From Tetrahymena thermophila SB210 (Eukaryota; Ciliophora; Oligohymenophorea; Hymenostomatida; Tetrahymenidae): DNA of 64,000 nt. The DNA lies in the NCBI RefSeq assembly GCF_000189635.1, contig NW_002476483.1:165117-229116 (forward strand), read 5' to 3'. How positions within the stretch are numbered: the stretch's first letter is position 1; each line of letters opens with the position of its first letter. The translations under genes and the position numbers were made by a program. Under the pieces are notes generated by a model, which saw only the letters and a list, made by a program, of their open reading frames with translations, did not search any database and had not been told where the DNA came from. Positions 38,574 through 50,629 of this stretch are shown piece by piece.

Positions 38574-41500
38574 ATGGAAAAAGAAGATATAAACTAAATT
38601 AAACCTTTAGAATAAACTTAACTACTCATATGCGAGAATAATTAGATTAAGAATATAAGATATGAGAGTAATAAAGATTTATGGACTAAAACTTTTTCGT
38701 AAAATACTATACTAACTTAAAACTATATAAATTAGAAGAATCAACCAACAACAATCAAGAATAAACTTTATGAGATAATGTTTAAGATAAGATTCAAAAA
38801 ATATGCTGATATTTTTTTATAATTTACAAGAAAAAGAATGTTTAGAATGCTGAGTGGAAAATAAATTGAAATGATTAATGACAAAACTTACTTTAAAGAA
38901 GAAAAACTTCAGTCTTTTAAAGCCAGTAAGATAATTGATAAAAGATCAAGAAGTTTGTCTGTAAAAAGTAAAGTTTATAGCATAATTTACCACAATTAAA
39001 GTCCTAAAAAAAGGGGTAAAGATAAAAGTAAACTCGAATGCTTATATAAATAAATACCAGTCTTTCTGCCTCAAACAAAGTTCATAGAATTTTGGCAAGC
39101 GATCAAAATATTTGCTACTTTAATATGCTTTTTTTGTTATTTTATTTGCTTTAGTTTTGAAGCATAGATTAATGAGTATTTCAGAATTGAATTTATAATT
39201 ATTTGCTAACTGCTAACACTCTTTGATATATTTATTCATGCAAATACTGCTATATACGTGAAAGGTATCTTATGTACCAATAGATAAGCTATTTTTAAAT
39301 ATTACAAAGAATCACATGCTTTTTTCTATGATTTTATTTCACAGCTCTTTCCACTTTCTTACTTCTTAATTACTAACGATCGTTGGCATTCAAGGATTGC
39401 TTTAGTTCTACTTTTACCAATAGTTTTTAAATATAAGGATATAAATAATATCATAAACAACATGAAAGATAAATTTCTCTTTGACAAAAAAGCTTAAAAT
39501 ATTATTGAGTTAATCAATCTTTTTAAAAACGTAATTCTCATTTCTCATATTTTTGCATGTATATGGATATTGGCAGCTAAAATATCATACTTAACATATG
39601 ACATTTCTTAACTTTAATAATAGCCAAATAGTATAAACAATAGTATTAATACTTAAACATGGATAGATCTTATGCAACTAACAGATTCTTCTTGGTTAGT
39701 GTAGTATATTTATTCATATTACTTTATTACAGTGACTATGTGCACTGTAGGTTATGGTGATATCAAGCCTACTAATGTGATAGAAATTATAGTTTGCACT
39801 GTTTTGATGATGATTTGTTGTGCAATTTTTGCATTTACAATTAATTCTATTGGGTAAATCTTTTAAGACTTTTATCAAAAAGAGAATATAATAAGAGAGA
39901 AAAGATTTATAATTGGAAACTACATGATAAAAAAAGGAATATCAAAATCAACTATGAAGGATGTTTATGAATATCTTGAGTAATAAATAAATAATTTTGC
40001 ATTTAAAATAGTTTATTAAAATTGTTAAAAAAAAATTAAAACAAAAATTAAATCTAAAATTAAAAATAAATAATTAACAATTGATGAATAAAATTAAATT
40101 ATTATTTTTTTCAATTAATTTTTTAATATTTAAATGATAGGTACTATTGGAAAGAAAAGAGTGATGAAAATCTTAAAGAGGAAAATCATATTATTTCTTA
40201 ATTGTCGAATGGATTGAGGGAGGAGCTTTTAGCTGAATCAAATCGTATTATATTTAAAGAATGTTCTTTCTTTAAAGATAATTTTAGTTATGAAACTTTG
40301 CTCAGGTGTCTGCCAATAATTCAAGAGTAAAGATGCACTCCTGAAGAAGTTATTTATGACTCAGAAATCGGCGATTCTGATGTTTGGCTCTATTTTATCT
40401 AATAAGGAGAGCTTGAAATTTATATGCAATCTCCTGATTACTCAAATAAAAGAAAAATTTCATTTTAAAACTCAGCTATTACCATAATTAAATAGGTCTT
40501 TTTTTACTTCAAATATTTATTTTTATATAAAGAAAATATAAATAAATTATAAACCAAGTTTAAAAATTATCTTATTAATATTTCTGAGAAAAAAATAAAT
40601 TAGATTTTAAATATCATACAAACATACATACATAAATATCCTTACAAAATTTATTATAAGATCATAACTAATAATTTGACTCTAGCTAGTCCTTTTCACA
40701 TGTAAAATTTTTAGCTAAAGTGGTTTTGGTATCTATTGGAGGCGGTGCTATTTTTTATTTATTGTTTAAATTTTTATCTTTAAAATCTAATAAAGCGATG
40801 AATGAGATAATAAAAATTTAATTTGAAAGATTAAATCCCCTGCATTTATTTTTACACTAATATTTAATGAAAAATTTAAAACAAAATTAATTGAATTATA
40901 TTTAACTAATATATCATTAATTTAATTTAAATAAAATATTTAGGGAGACTAATTTGGAGAAGTTTCTTTTTTTACTGGGGAGTAGCCTAAAATGAGTTTA
41001 AAGAGTTTAAATTTCTCGAAATTATTGAAGATAAAGAGATCAGATTTTATAAAAGTTATCATGGAAGATAAAGTGGAATATGAAACTTTTTGTATGATTA
41101 AAGATATGATAATATTCTCAAAAAATCCAACTATGCTAAAAAAGAAATGCCAATCATGCAATGATCAAACGCATGACATAGGATAGTGCCCTTATCTTCA
41201 TTTATAGTTAAATAAAGGGAAGATTTATGGGTAATTGCTTAATAGTGTATCCCATTCAAAAAGAGAAAAGCTTAAAATAGAAAGGTCAATAAAATATAAA
41301 TAGCCTACTTTAGAAAATTTGGAAAATTTTTATGAAAGGTATTTTTAATATTTGAATGATAAATATGAGGATTTGGTATAATATGAAGAGAAGTATATTA
41401 ATGTCTATCCTTATTTAAGATAAAACTCTTGTTTTGCGTTTCCTCCAGAAGAAAAAATAGAATATTTAAATGGGAAGACAAATGATTATAATCCAAAAGA

Positions 41501-42752
41501 AAGCAATATCAATTTAAATATTTGTAATAACATTCCACCCAATATAAATGTTATCCAGAAATCTAACTCATTAAACTAAAGTAGTAGTAACGAAAGTAGC
41601 AGTACGAATCCTTAGGGTAGCTTAGTAAATTAACACAATCAACAACTTATTCAGTAACCTTCTGCTTACATGAAATAAACATCTAATGCAAAAAAGAATT
41701 TATAAGTTAAATAAGTCAGTTTCTAAAAATTAAGCCACTCCTCATGTGATGAAGAATCACAAGAATAAAGTGATGATTTTTAAGAAAATTTAAAACTGAA
41801 ATAGATGATTTTGGTAGATAAAGATTCGAGCTTTAGTAATAATTAACAGTAGCCATAGATTACTTATACAAATAGCTCTAGTATTTAAAGTTAAAAGCTT
41901 TAGGATCCTTGCTCGTAAAATTAACTAAATAACAAATAAATTTCTTTAAAATAAATAACAAAAGATTTATCTGGATTTATGACATTGAAAAGTGATTTGT
42001 AACATTAATCTTCTTCTTAAACAATGAATTGTAGCAATAGTATCAACAATATCAATAATAATAATATAAATAACCAGCATGAAAATAAACTCTCTTAATC
42101 TTAAAAATATGTTTCATCCATATCTTAAATACCTCGTTAGTATAGTGAAATGTATGTTAAAAGATTAACTTTGCAAGAGATAAACAAATAAGAAACATCG
42201 AATGACTAATTTGATTGTTTTTTTGGACAATTTGAAAAGATGAGAAGGATGACCAATTATTTTCCTTATTTTAATTACAAATTCATTTTAGAAAAAATAA
42301 ATAAATAAATTAATTATTTAAATAACACAAGAAAAGAATCAATAAAAGCTGAATATGCGCGAAGTATAATAAGCCATAGCTTAGTTAATAAAAATAGAAA
42401 CAGAAATAGCTAAAAAAATATGCTTTTAAGTTAAAATTTTAAGAATTATCAATAGCAAAGAAAAGACTAAAGGATGAATTCCTCATTGTTTAGAGTTGAG
42501 AGTAAGAAAATAAGTTAGGATAATTTGAAAGCTAAGTCTCAGTTTGTCCTTAATAATAAAAATCTACACTAAGAAGAAAAATCTGAATTATGCTAAAACA
42601 TAGAAGATTTCATAACATAAGAAGTAAATTGCTTTACAGCTAGTAAAATAGACCCAAATACGCCTTCTTAAAGTTTCACAAACGAAAAAAATTTCACAAA
42701 TTATAAGGATGTTCAAATATTTAACAAGAAAGCATCGTATGATTTCTAATGA
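38574..42752 (+). CDS. Potassium channel with cyclic-nucleotide-binding-like domain, paralogue 1
   Basis: Exons 38574-39979, 40141-40495 and 40944-42752 join in consistent phases to give 1189 aa. Six membrane segments lie at about residues 175-445, with the potassium selectivity filter TVGYGD at 391-396. The S4-equivalent segment (ALVLLLPIVFKYKD) lacks the regular arginine ladder, so strong voltage sensing is doubtful. A C-linker (YLEYYWKEK) and a cyclic-nucleotide-binding-like fold follow, with GDQFGEVSFFTGEQPKMS where ligand-binding domains usually have an arginine. A CCHC zinc-knuckle comes right after it: Cys 656, Cys 659, His 664, Cys 669. The last ~500 residues are low-complexity Asn/Gln/Ser. 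Plasma or ciliary membrane location is inferred from the family. Paralogue 2 follows directly. Confidence 0.9.
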
Positions 42753-43195
42753 TTATAATTTAATACAAAAACTTGCCTTTTAGATTTTATAAAAAGAAAT
42801 GAAATTATTAACTTTTTATGTAAGTAAATTTAAATATTTTTTATTGGGTAAATTATTAATAAAATAATTGTGATAAAATTAACTTAAATTGATAAAAATA
42901 TTTTTTATATTACGAATTTGAAGAAATATTTTGAAGGAATAAAATTATTCAATAATTTATCAGAATTTACAATAAAAATTTCGGCTTTAAAAAGTTAGGG
43001 TTTTTTTATGTTTTGAGGTTGAATTTCTGCCTAAGTATATTATAAACATTAATTATGTTTAAGTGATTATTTTTATTTATAGAAAAATTGGATAGTATTT
43101 ATTTTTAATTACTTTAATATTAAATTGAAAAAAATAGAAATTCTAATTAATTAAACAAGAAACAACGTATTGAAGTTAATAAGTAAGTAAAAGAG
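42753..43195. other. Intergenic between channel paralogues
   Basis: AT-rich, no gene. The reading frame of channel 2 remains open for some distance upstream of its proposed ATG, so its start could lie further 5' or in an extra exon here. Confidence 0.5.
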
Positions 43196-46100
43196 ATGAT
43201 AGATGTTAAAGATATCAAACCAACTAAATCAATTCAAAATTTTCTTGAAAAATCTATGAATTAATTGCCAATTAAGTAGTCTGATCACTATTTTCATCAA
43301 TAATGGGAAGGGATATCATCAGATTAATACAATAAAAACGTTTAGTAAAGAGACTTAGAAATTTAGCGTAGCAGTTTGAGCTAAAAGGAAAACTATATTT
43401 TGATTAATTAGTTTTAGAAAATATTTTATAAGATAAGATTCAAAAAGTATTTCACAGTGTTTTTAAATTTATCTAAAAGCAGGATGTTTAGATTGATATA
43501 ACCATAATAAATGCATATGATAAATGACAATAGCTATTTCCCAGAAGAAAATAATAATTCCTTTATAAATAATTAATAAATAAAAACTAATGCAAATAAT
43601 TTTAAAAATAAAATTTTTTCCTATTTTTGTTTCTTTGAAAATGCAATAAAAAATATTTTAGATTAGCTAGGTTAAAAAATACCTGTTTTTTTACCACATT
43701 CTAAATACATTGAGATTTGGTAGGCTTTCAAGATCTTCGCAACACTTATCTGCTTTTTTTTTTACTTAATTTGCTTTAGTTTTGAAGAATAAATGAGCAA
43801 AATTTTTTACATCTAAATCTTATTCGCATGCTAGTTTTTTCTATTTTTTGATATTTTCGTAGTGACGAATACTGGCATATATGTAAAAGGCGTTTTAAGT
43901 ACAAGTAGAAAGGCTATTTATAAAAATTACAAAGAATCTTTTGCTTTATATTATGACTTTATTTCTTCGTTTTTTCCTTTTGTTTATTATTGCATAGTAT
44001 AGGATCACTTTAAATCAAGAATGACTCTAGCATTACTCTTACCTATTGTTTTTAAATATAATGACATAAACACTATAATAAATTAAATGAAAGATAAGTT
44101 TCTGCTAGATAAAAAAGCTTAAAACATTATAGAATTAGTCAATTTATTTAAAAATATTTTGTTGATTTCCCACATTTTTGCTTGTTTATGGATATTAGCT
44201 GCTAAATATTCAGAATATATATATGATCATTAACAATAAGATTAAAGTAATACAACTAACAATCCTAATACATGGATAGAGTTAATGCAGCTGACGAAAT
44301 CATCATGGGTAGTTTAATACATATATTCTTATTATTTCATAACTGTAACCATGATTACAGTTGGTTTTGGTGACGTTAGACCAACTAATGTGATTGAGGT
44401 ATTAGTTTGCATATTCTTGATGATGACTTGTTGCGTTATATTTGGGTTCACAATTAATTCAATAGGCTAGATATTTTAAGACTTCTATCAAATAGAAAAG
44501 CTAATCAGACAAAAAAGAATTATCATAGGAAATTATATGATCAGAAAAGGTGTTTCTAAAACAACCATGAAAAAAATTTATGAATATCTAGAGTATACTA
44601 TTATTTTTAATTACCAAATATTAGCCATGTGCACATTAGAAATTTTATTGAATTTCCTTTGTTATTATATTCATTAACCTATACTAAATTTATTATCATC
44701 ATTATTTTAATTATTCCCTCTTACAATTACTCATTAAATATTTCTAATAATTATCTGATTAAAATTGAGCTATTTTTTGTTTACTTTTTCTTTTTGCTAG
44801 TATTCGTTTTAATGGAATATCAGCTAATTTTCATTTTATTTTATTTTTCATATTTTTATTGAGAAAGGTTAGTTAATTTTAAAATATATTTAAATTTATT
44901 TAAGCTACTATTGGAAAGAAAAAAATGATGAGAGTCAGTAAGAAGAATAAGAAATTATTTAGTAACTCTCTGTGGGGTTAAGAGAGGAGCTACTAGCTGA
45001 GTCATATAGAGTTATATTTAAGGAAAGTTCAATTTTTAAGGAAAATTTTAGTTACGATACACTACTGAAATGTCTTCCTTTCATTTAAGAGTAAAGATGT
45101 ACTCCCGAAGAAGTTATATATGATGCAGAATTGGGCGATTAAGACATATGGTTATATTTTGTGCTATAAGGTGAGTTATAAGTATACATTTAATCGCCAA
45201 ACAAATCAACTAAATAAAATGCATTTAGTAATTCTTCTATCATTTACACTCTCAGAAAAGTATTATTTTATAAATTTTAATTATTTTTTTCAATATTTTA
45301 TAAAAACAATTTTCAAGGTTTTTATTGAATTTTTATTTGAGTTCATCATTTTTTACTATTTGATTTTATTTAATTTAATTCTTAAATAATATTTATTTAA
45401 ACATTTTATATGAATAATTCATGCAAATACTACTTGGTTACCCTTTTAAATAAATAAATAAAAATAAAAAATAAATTTTCTTCATTCTGCTCTTACAAAA
45501 TATGAATAACTCTTAGTTATTTCAAATTATAATTTTACCTAAAAATTTTTCACAATTGATAAAAAAAAATTATATTCTATCAATCCTCATTAATTAACAA
45601 CAACCCCCCCAAATTTTTACCCTCTGAATGGGTCTATGTTATTCTATATCATTCTAAAAAAATATTTTTCTTGGGTGTTAATTAATGAGGATTGATAGTA
45701 TTTATTTATTAACTTATTATTTTATTTAGGGAGATTAATTTGGTGACTTCTCTTTTTTCAGTGGAGAACAGACAAAAATGAGTTTGAAAAGCTAAAATTT
45801 CTCTAAATTGATGAAAATTAAGAGATCAGATTTTTTAAGAGTTGTCGAAGAAGATTAGACAGAATATGAAAATTTTTGCATGATTAAAGATTAGATAATA
45901 CTTTCTAAAGATAGAGCTAAATTAAAAAGCAAATGTATTTCTTGTAGTGATACAAATCACGATGTTGGTGAATGTCCTTATTTACACAACTATCCTAATA
46001 AAGGCAGAATTATTAGCTCAACATTTTACAGCTTACCTCATTTGAAGAGAGAGAAACCAAAGTATGAAAGAAATTTAAAACTAAAAAAGAAATCCTTAAA

Positions 46101-47451
46101 TTTGATTGGGAGCTGTTGCAGCTGTCTGTTAGAATATTTCAATATTAGATCAGATGATCTATTATAATATGAAGAAAAATATCTATATTTAAATTCTTTC
46201 TAAAAATATGGCTCATAGCAATAAAATGAAACTATTTAAAGTTAGTAATACATCGATTCTAATATAAAAGAAAATATAAACAATTTAAATGCTGCTTGCC
46301 ATCCTAATATTAATTTAAATTCTAGTTCAAATATTTTATCTTCTAATACCTAAAGTGTTTAAAATATTCCTCAATTGAATTATCAGTTGTCCTCTTTCTT
46401 AAAGCAGAAATCTAACTTAAATAAATAGAAATCATTCAAGCAATCTCTCAGCTATAAAAAATCAAATTCATCAATTGATGAAAGTGAGGAATAAAAAGAT
46501 AATATCAATGAAAATAATTTGGAATCTCCTAAGTTAAAGTAAAATTCAGTATAAAATGATAGGAGAGCTAGTTGTATATCGCTTTAATTACCATAAACAA
46601 GCTATTTTAGAACATCTAGCATTCAAAGTTAGTTTTACTAAGAAAGCAATTAACAAATTTAACAAAACAACAAATAAATGTAAACATATTTCATTAATAA
46701 TTCATCAAAATTAAATACATTAAATCAAAAAAATGACTCTTTGCTATCTTAGAAATATCCAAGTTATAACAGCAACAACAACTATTAACCATAATAGAGA
46801 TTAATAAAATTATTTAGTATAGTTCCAAGTTCAAGCTTTAATGAATTATTAACAAAATAAACATAATTTGACATTAGTAAAACAGAGTTTTTTTAAGAGT
46901 AATTTGATTTATTCTAAGGAGGCTTTGACAAAATGAAAAATATGATAAAATATTTTCCAGCTTTTAATTTTAAGAATATTTTATTTAAAATGAAGAAAAA
47001 ATAAAAAAAATAAAATAAATTCATACTTAAATCATAGAATATTGTTAACTCTAAATATTTAATAAGTAAAGGCTAGTAGAAGAAGTAAGGCTTTAATTAT
47101 TCTTAGAGGTTATTTGATTGTAAGTAATAAAAGATTTCTTATGATAATTTATCATAGACAGCTAGTTCTAATACTAGAACAACAATCATAAATAGCAATA
47201 AATTCAAAACTTAATCAATTTTCAACAATCATTCTCACGTAGAAAAGAAATTATTTTAGCATCACCACTCTTTAATGGAAACTAAGCATTTAGATTTATC
47301 ATAAAACTTAGACGACTTCTTTACCCAAGAAAATAATAACTACTCTTTTAGCAAAATGAATCCCAACACTCCATCATATAGTGATTAAATTATTAGAAAT
47401 ATCTAAACGATTCAATCAACTTAACATAGGAAATCCTACAATTTTTAATGA
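43196..47451 (+). CDS. Potassium channel with cyclic-nucleotide-binding-like domain, paralogue 2
   Basis: Exons 43196-44592, 44905-45259 and 45730-47451 give 1157 aa; intron positions and phases equal those of paralogue 1, and the middle exon is exactly the same length (355 nt). The pore reads TVGFGD at about 388-393, the GFG variant seen in EAG/HERG-type channels, instead of GYG. The S4 region again lacks regular basic residues. The nucleotide-binding-like domain has GDQFGDFSFFSGEQTKMS, and a zinc-knuckle (Cys 653, Cys 656, His 661, Cys 666) follows. The Ser/Asn/Gln-rich tail is poorly conserved with paralogue 1. The start at MIDVKDIKPTK is the first in-frame ATG before the conserved part; an earlier start is possible. 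Confidence 0.88.
45577..45698. mobile_element. MITE-like element with perfect 23-bp terminal inverted repeats
   Basis: Termini CTATCAATCCTCATTAATTA(ACA) at 45577-45599 and its exact complement at 45676-45698 enclose about 76 bp of non-coding sequence, including a C7 run. TATT directly flanks both ends, a possible 4-bp target duplication. It lies inside intron 2 of the second channel gene. A non-autonomous DNA transposon is the likeliest reading; one copy only was seen in the window. Confidence 0.7.
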
Positions 47452-48313
47452 AAATTCAAGTTAAAATAATTATCCACTTTTTAATGATACTTTTAGTTAT
47501 TTTTAGTCTTTGGTCGTAACCATAGAATTTCACAAACTAAAATCTCAAAAATCATATTTATTAGTCATGATCTATGATATTTATTTTTTTTTTGTGCTAA
47601 AAACCAAATATTGCCAGTAAAAAAATAAAATCAAATCAAAATCAAACAATTTTTAAATTTATCAAATTTTTTTATTTGTAAAGTTTTTCATTTGATTTAG
47701 ATTATTTATTTTAAACAATTTTTAGAATATATTTTAGAATTAAAAATAGTTTATCGCAGTAATATATTTACTTAGGTATTATACTTGAATATATACATGA
47801 AAAGTTATCTATGATACTCATATCTAAAAATATACAAGTCAAAAATTTCAATCCATTTTTTAAAAAGTAAAATTCAGTTTTAATTGAACAAAGTTTTAAT
47901 TTTTTATATTAAGAATATAAATAAATAAATTATTTCATTACTTATTGTCAAGATGTCCAATAAGAAAAATTAAATAAAGATCAATCATTTAAAAATAATG
48001 ATTTTATGATAAATAGTGAGTGATTTCTTAAAAGATTTCAATAGCTTTAATGACAATCTAATAGTAAAATTTGTAATTAATATTATTACTTTGAGTAGAA
48101 TGTTTATCATCTATTATTTATTTATTTATTTATTTATCCTTCTATAATAAAAAATAATTAAAAAATCAACACAGAAAACTGGTTTGTTTTCTTAGATTTA
48201 CATTATTTTATTGTTTTTACAACATTAAGTAAGCTAACAACAATATGGATAGATAGTATGTATATATCAAAAAATAATAATTTGTTTTATTATATTTTAT
48301 TAATGTATTTTAT
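47452..48313. other. Convergent intergenic region
   Basis: Lies between the 3' ends of channel 2 (plus) and the unidentified gene at 48314 (minus). AT-rich, with a short TTTA microsatellite near 48117-48136. No gene seen. Confidence 0.6.
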
Positions 48314-49306
48314 TCAAACTGATGTTGCAGAAAGAATTAAATTTTTCATATTCCAAGGATAGGAATTGCAGGCCTAGGACTCTAGTTGGAAGCTTGCTGT
48401 TTCACTAGTTACGTCTACAAAAGATCTAATTATGTGAGGTTAGTAATTGCTGCTGTTGGCAACGGTAAAATAATAGCCTCCTTCTGGCAATTTCAAACAA
48501 TCAGTACCAGTTTAGGAATTAGTTAATTTAAGATAAATCCAATTTTAAGAGCTTTGAGTGTAGAATTGCAAATTGATTTCATATTTTCCTTTTGGTAATT
48601 CTAATTTAGTGATTACATGGTTTGTTCCATTAAAAGTTCCAGAGCTGCTTGTGGCCACAAATTTATTACAAGATTGCAAATTATGTCCTTCTATTGATTT
48701 CTACAAGTAAGCAATTTCTGAATTGATAAGCTTTAATTGAGTCTAAATCATTTCCTTTTCGCTGACTCCTTTCTTTAAAGGGATAATTAGTGTTTCACTG
48801 AAATCAGGGATGAAATCATAAGTCACATTTAAAACTATCTTCAAGAAATGCTCTTTTTCGCTTGTAAGTCCAACTGAAATAGAAAGTTTGAGGTGATTCT
48901 CCTCTTTTCTATTTAATGCAGCAATGAGAGTTGAAGAATTAATTTGAGTGACAAACTAATGAGATTCTAAAGAGTATGTCTAGAAGGTTTTAATATCAAT
49001 AACTTCTAAGCCTACTTCGTTTTAGCTAATGACACGAATTTAAAAGAGATATTAACCGAATTTAATGTCTAACAAGCCTTGATCTGTTGATTATGCTCCC
49101 ATTTCCCAATAAGGTAAATCTTAATCTGTATTAATTGTTTTTTTTTAACTTTATTTCCTCTTAGAAGATGTACAACCGCCTATTTTTAATTAGCTTTTGA
49201 TAAAGCTGCTTTATTATTTTTTGTATTTATTGTTGAACTTTATAGTCTTATTAAAATATTATAACTAAATATGCTTAGCTATTTTTATTAATTTTTTGTT
49301 TTGATT
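48314..49306 (-). CDS. Unidentified beta-rich protein (5' end unresolved)
   Basis: A 330-codon frame runs from an upstream TGA (49309-49307) to the TGA at 48316-48314, with codon use and composition of a real gene (for example ELPKGKYEINLQFY and KLPEGGYYFTVANSS). The content is alternating hydrophobic/polar, typical of beta-sandwich domains; no membrane helix is seen. The two KLPEGG/LELPKGK blocks suggest repeated domains. There is no ATG near the N-terminal end, so an upstream exon is required. A coding-like stretch in another frame at about 49400-49540 (IDKNFTFEEDSKII) could be that exon: a donor at the GTATTAAAG on the minus strand and an acceptor before CTAAGCAT would be phase-compatible. 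I do not recognise the family; a calpain domain-III-like fold is only a guess. Confidence 0.6.
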
Positions 49307-49560
49307 TCAATTATAATAAATCATCACTCTTTAGGATCAAAATTTAATGTGCTTCTGATATAGTTAATTCATTAAAGTAATAGAATCCTCTTTAATACGA
49401 GTCTGTTTAAATCTGAAAAAATCTAAAAATCGTCTTCTCCATTAATTTTTGTATGTTTTATCCAAGCCTCTCTTAAATGATTAAAGAGACGCTATAATTT
49501 TACTGTCTTCTTCAAAGGTAAAATTTTTATCTATTCTAGAGAAAAAAAGCCATTTAAGTC

Positions 49561-50629
49561 ATAATACTTAATAATAATTTTAATATTTTATTTTTTTGCG
49601 ATAATAAGTTAGATTTAAAATGATTTATTACAATAAATTATATGATCTAATATTTGAAAAATATTATTTAGTTTATTATGCTTCAAAAACTTTCTATAAC
49701 TTAAAATTACAGAAACAGATTGATTCTTGATATTTATCAATTTTAAATAAAATAGAATGAATTATTAATCAATCATTATTTTTCTAGATAGACGACACTT
49801 TAAATTTATTTATGATTAAATAATTGAATTTCAGAAACTATTTATCATAATTTTTATAATTTAATTTTTTAAAATAAATTAATTTAATATCCAAATATCT
49901 ATCTTTATTCATTTTGATCAATTTAAAATACAGTTAAATTTTAATTATCATTATCATTCATTATTCAAATATTTTAATTATTTTAATAAATTTATTCATT
50001 CTAATTTAATAAATTGTAATTATTTAAAATAAACTAACCTGCATCTTAAATATTATTACGAATATATTAAATATTATAATATAAGGATTCCTATATCCTC
50101 AACATCTGTAAAAAAAAACCAATTAAATATTTAAAATGCAAAATTATTTTCAGACTATCCGAAAATTCAATAGAATTTTTGTAAAAAGAAAAAATAGAAG
50201 ATTAAGTATTTAAAAAAAATAACAAATACTCAAACAATAATTTGAAATAAATTTACATTTAGAAAAAAATTTAAAAAAGTTAAATATAAATAATTTTTTT
50301 TAATTTAAAATTAAAGAATACAAAATGAATATTTATAAACAAAAAATACAAATGACATCTTCTAACTTCTAATTCTATTTTAATAGGATTAGAGATTTAA
50401 TACAGAAGAGCGAAAACGATTTATTAGTATCTTTATATATGATACAAAAAAATTTTTTTATATCAAGACAATTTTCTATGAATTGTATTTATTTTATTTT
50501 ATATAATTTATAATATTTTATGTTTTTTTTAATAAATTTAAACAAATTGTTTTAAGTTAGAGGATATTCTTATCTATTAATATCTCTTTAGATTTATTAA
50601 ATTAATCATGCATGCATACATAAGCTCAA
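49561..50629. other. AT-rich intergenic region
   Basis: About 1.1 kb between two minus-strand genes, with no open frame of interest and no repeats seen. Confidence 0.6.

Noticed and set aside
44629-44862. Hydrophobic plus-strand open stretch
   Set aside because: It lies inside intron 1 of the second channel gene, has AT-driven composition and has no counterpart in the paralogous intron.
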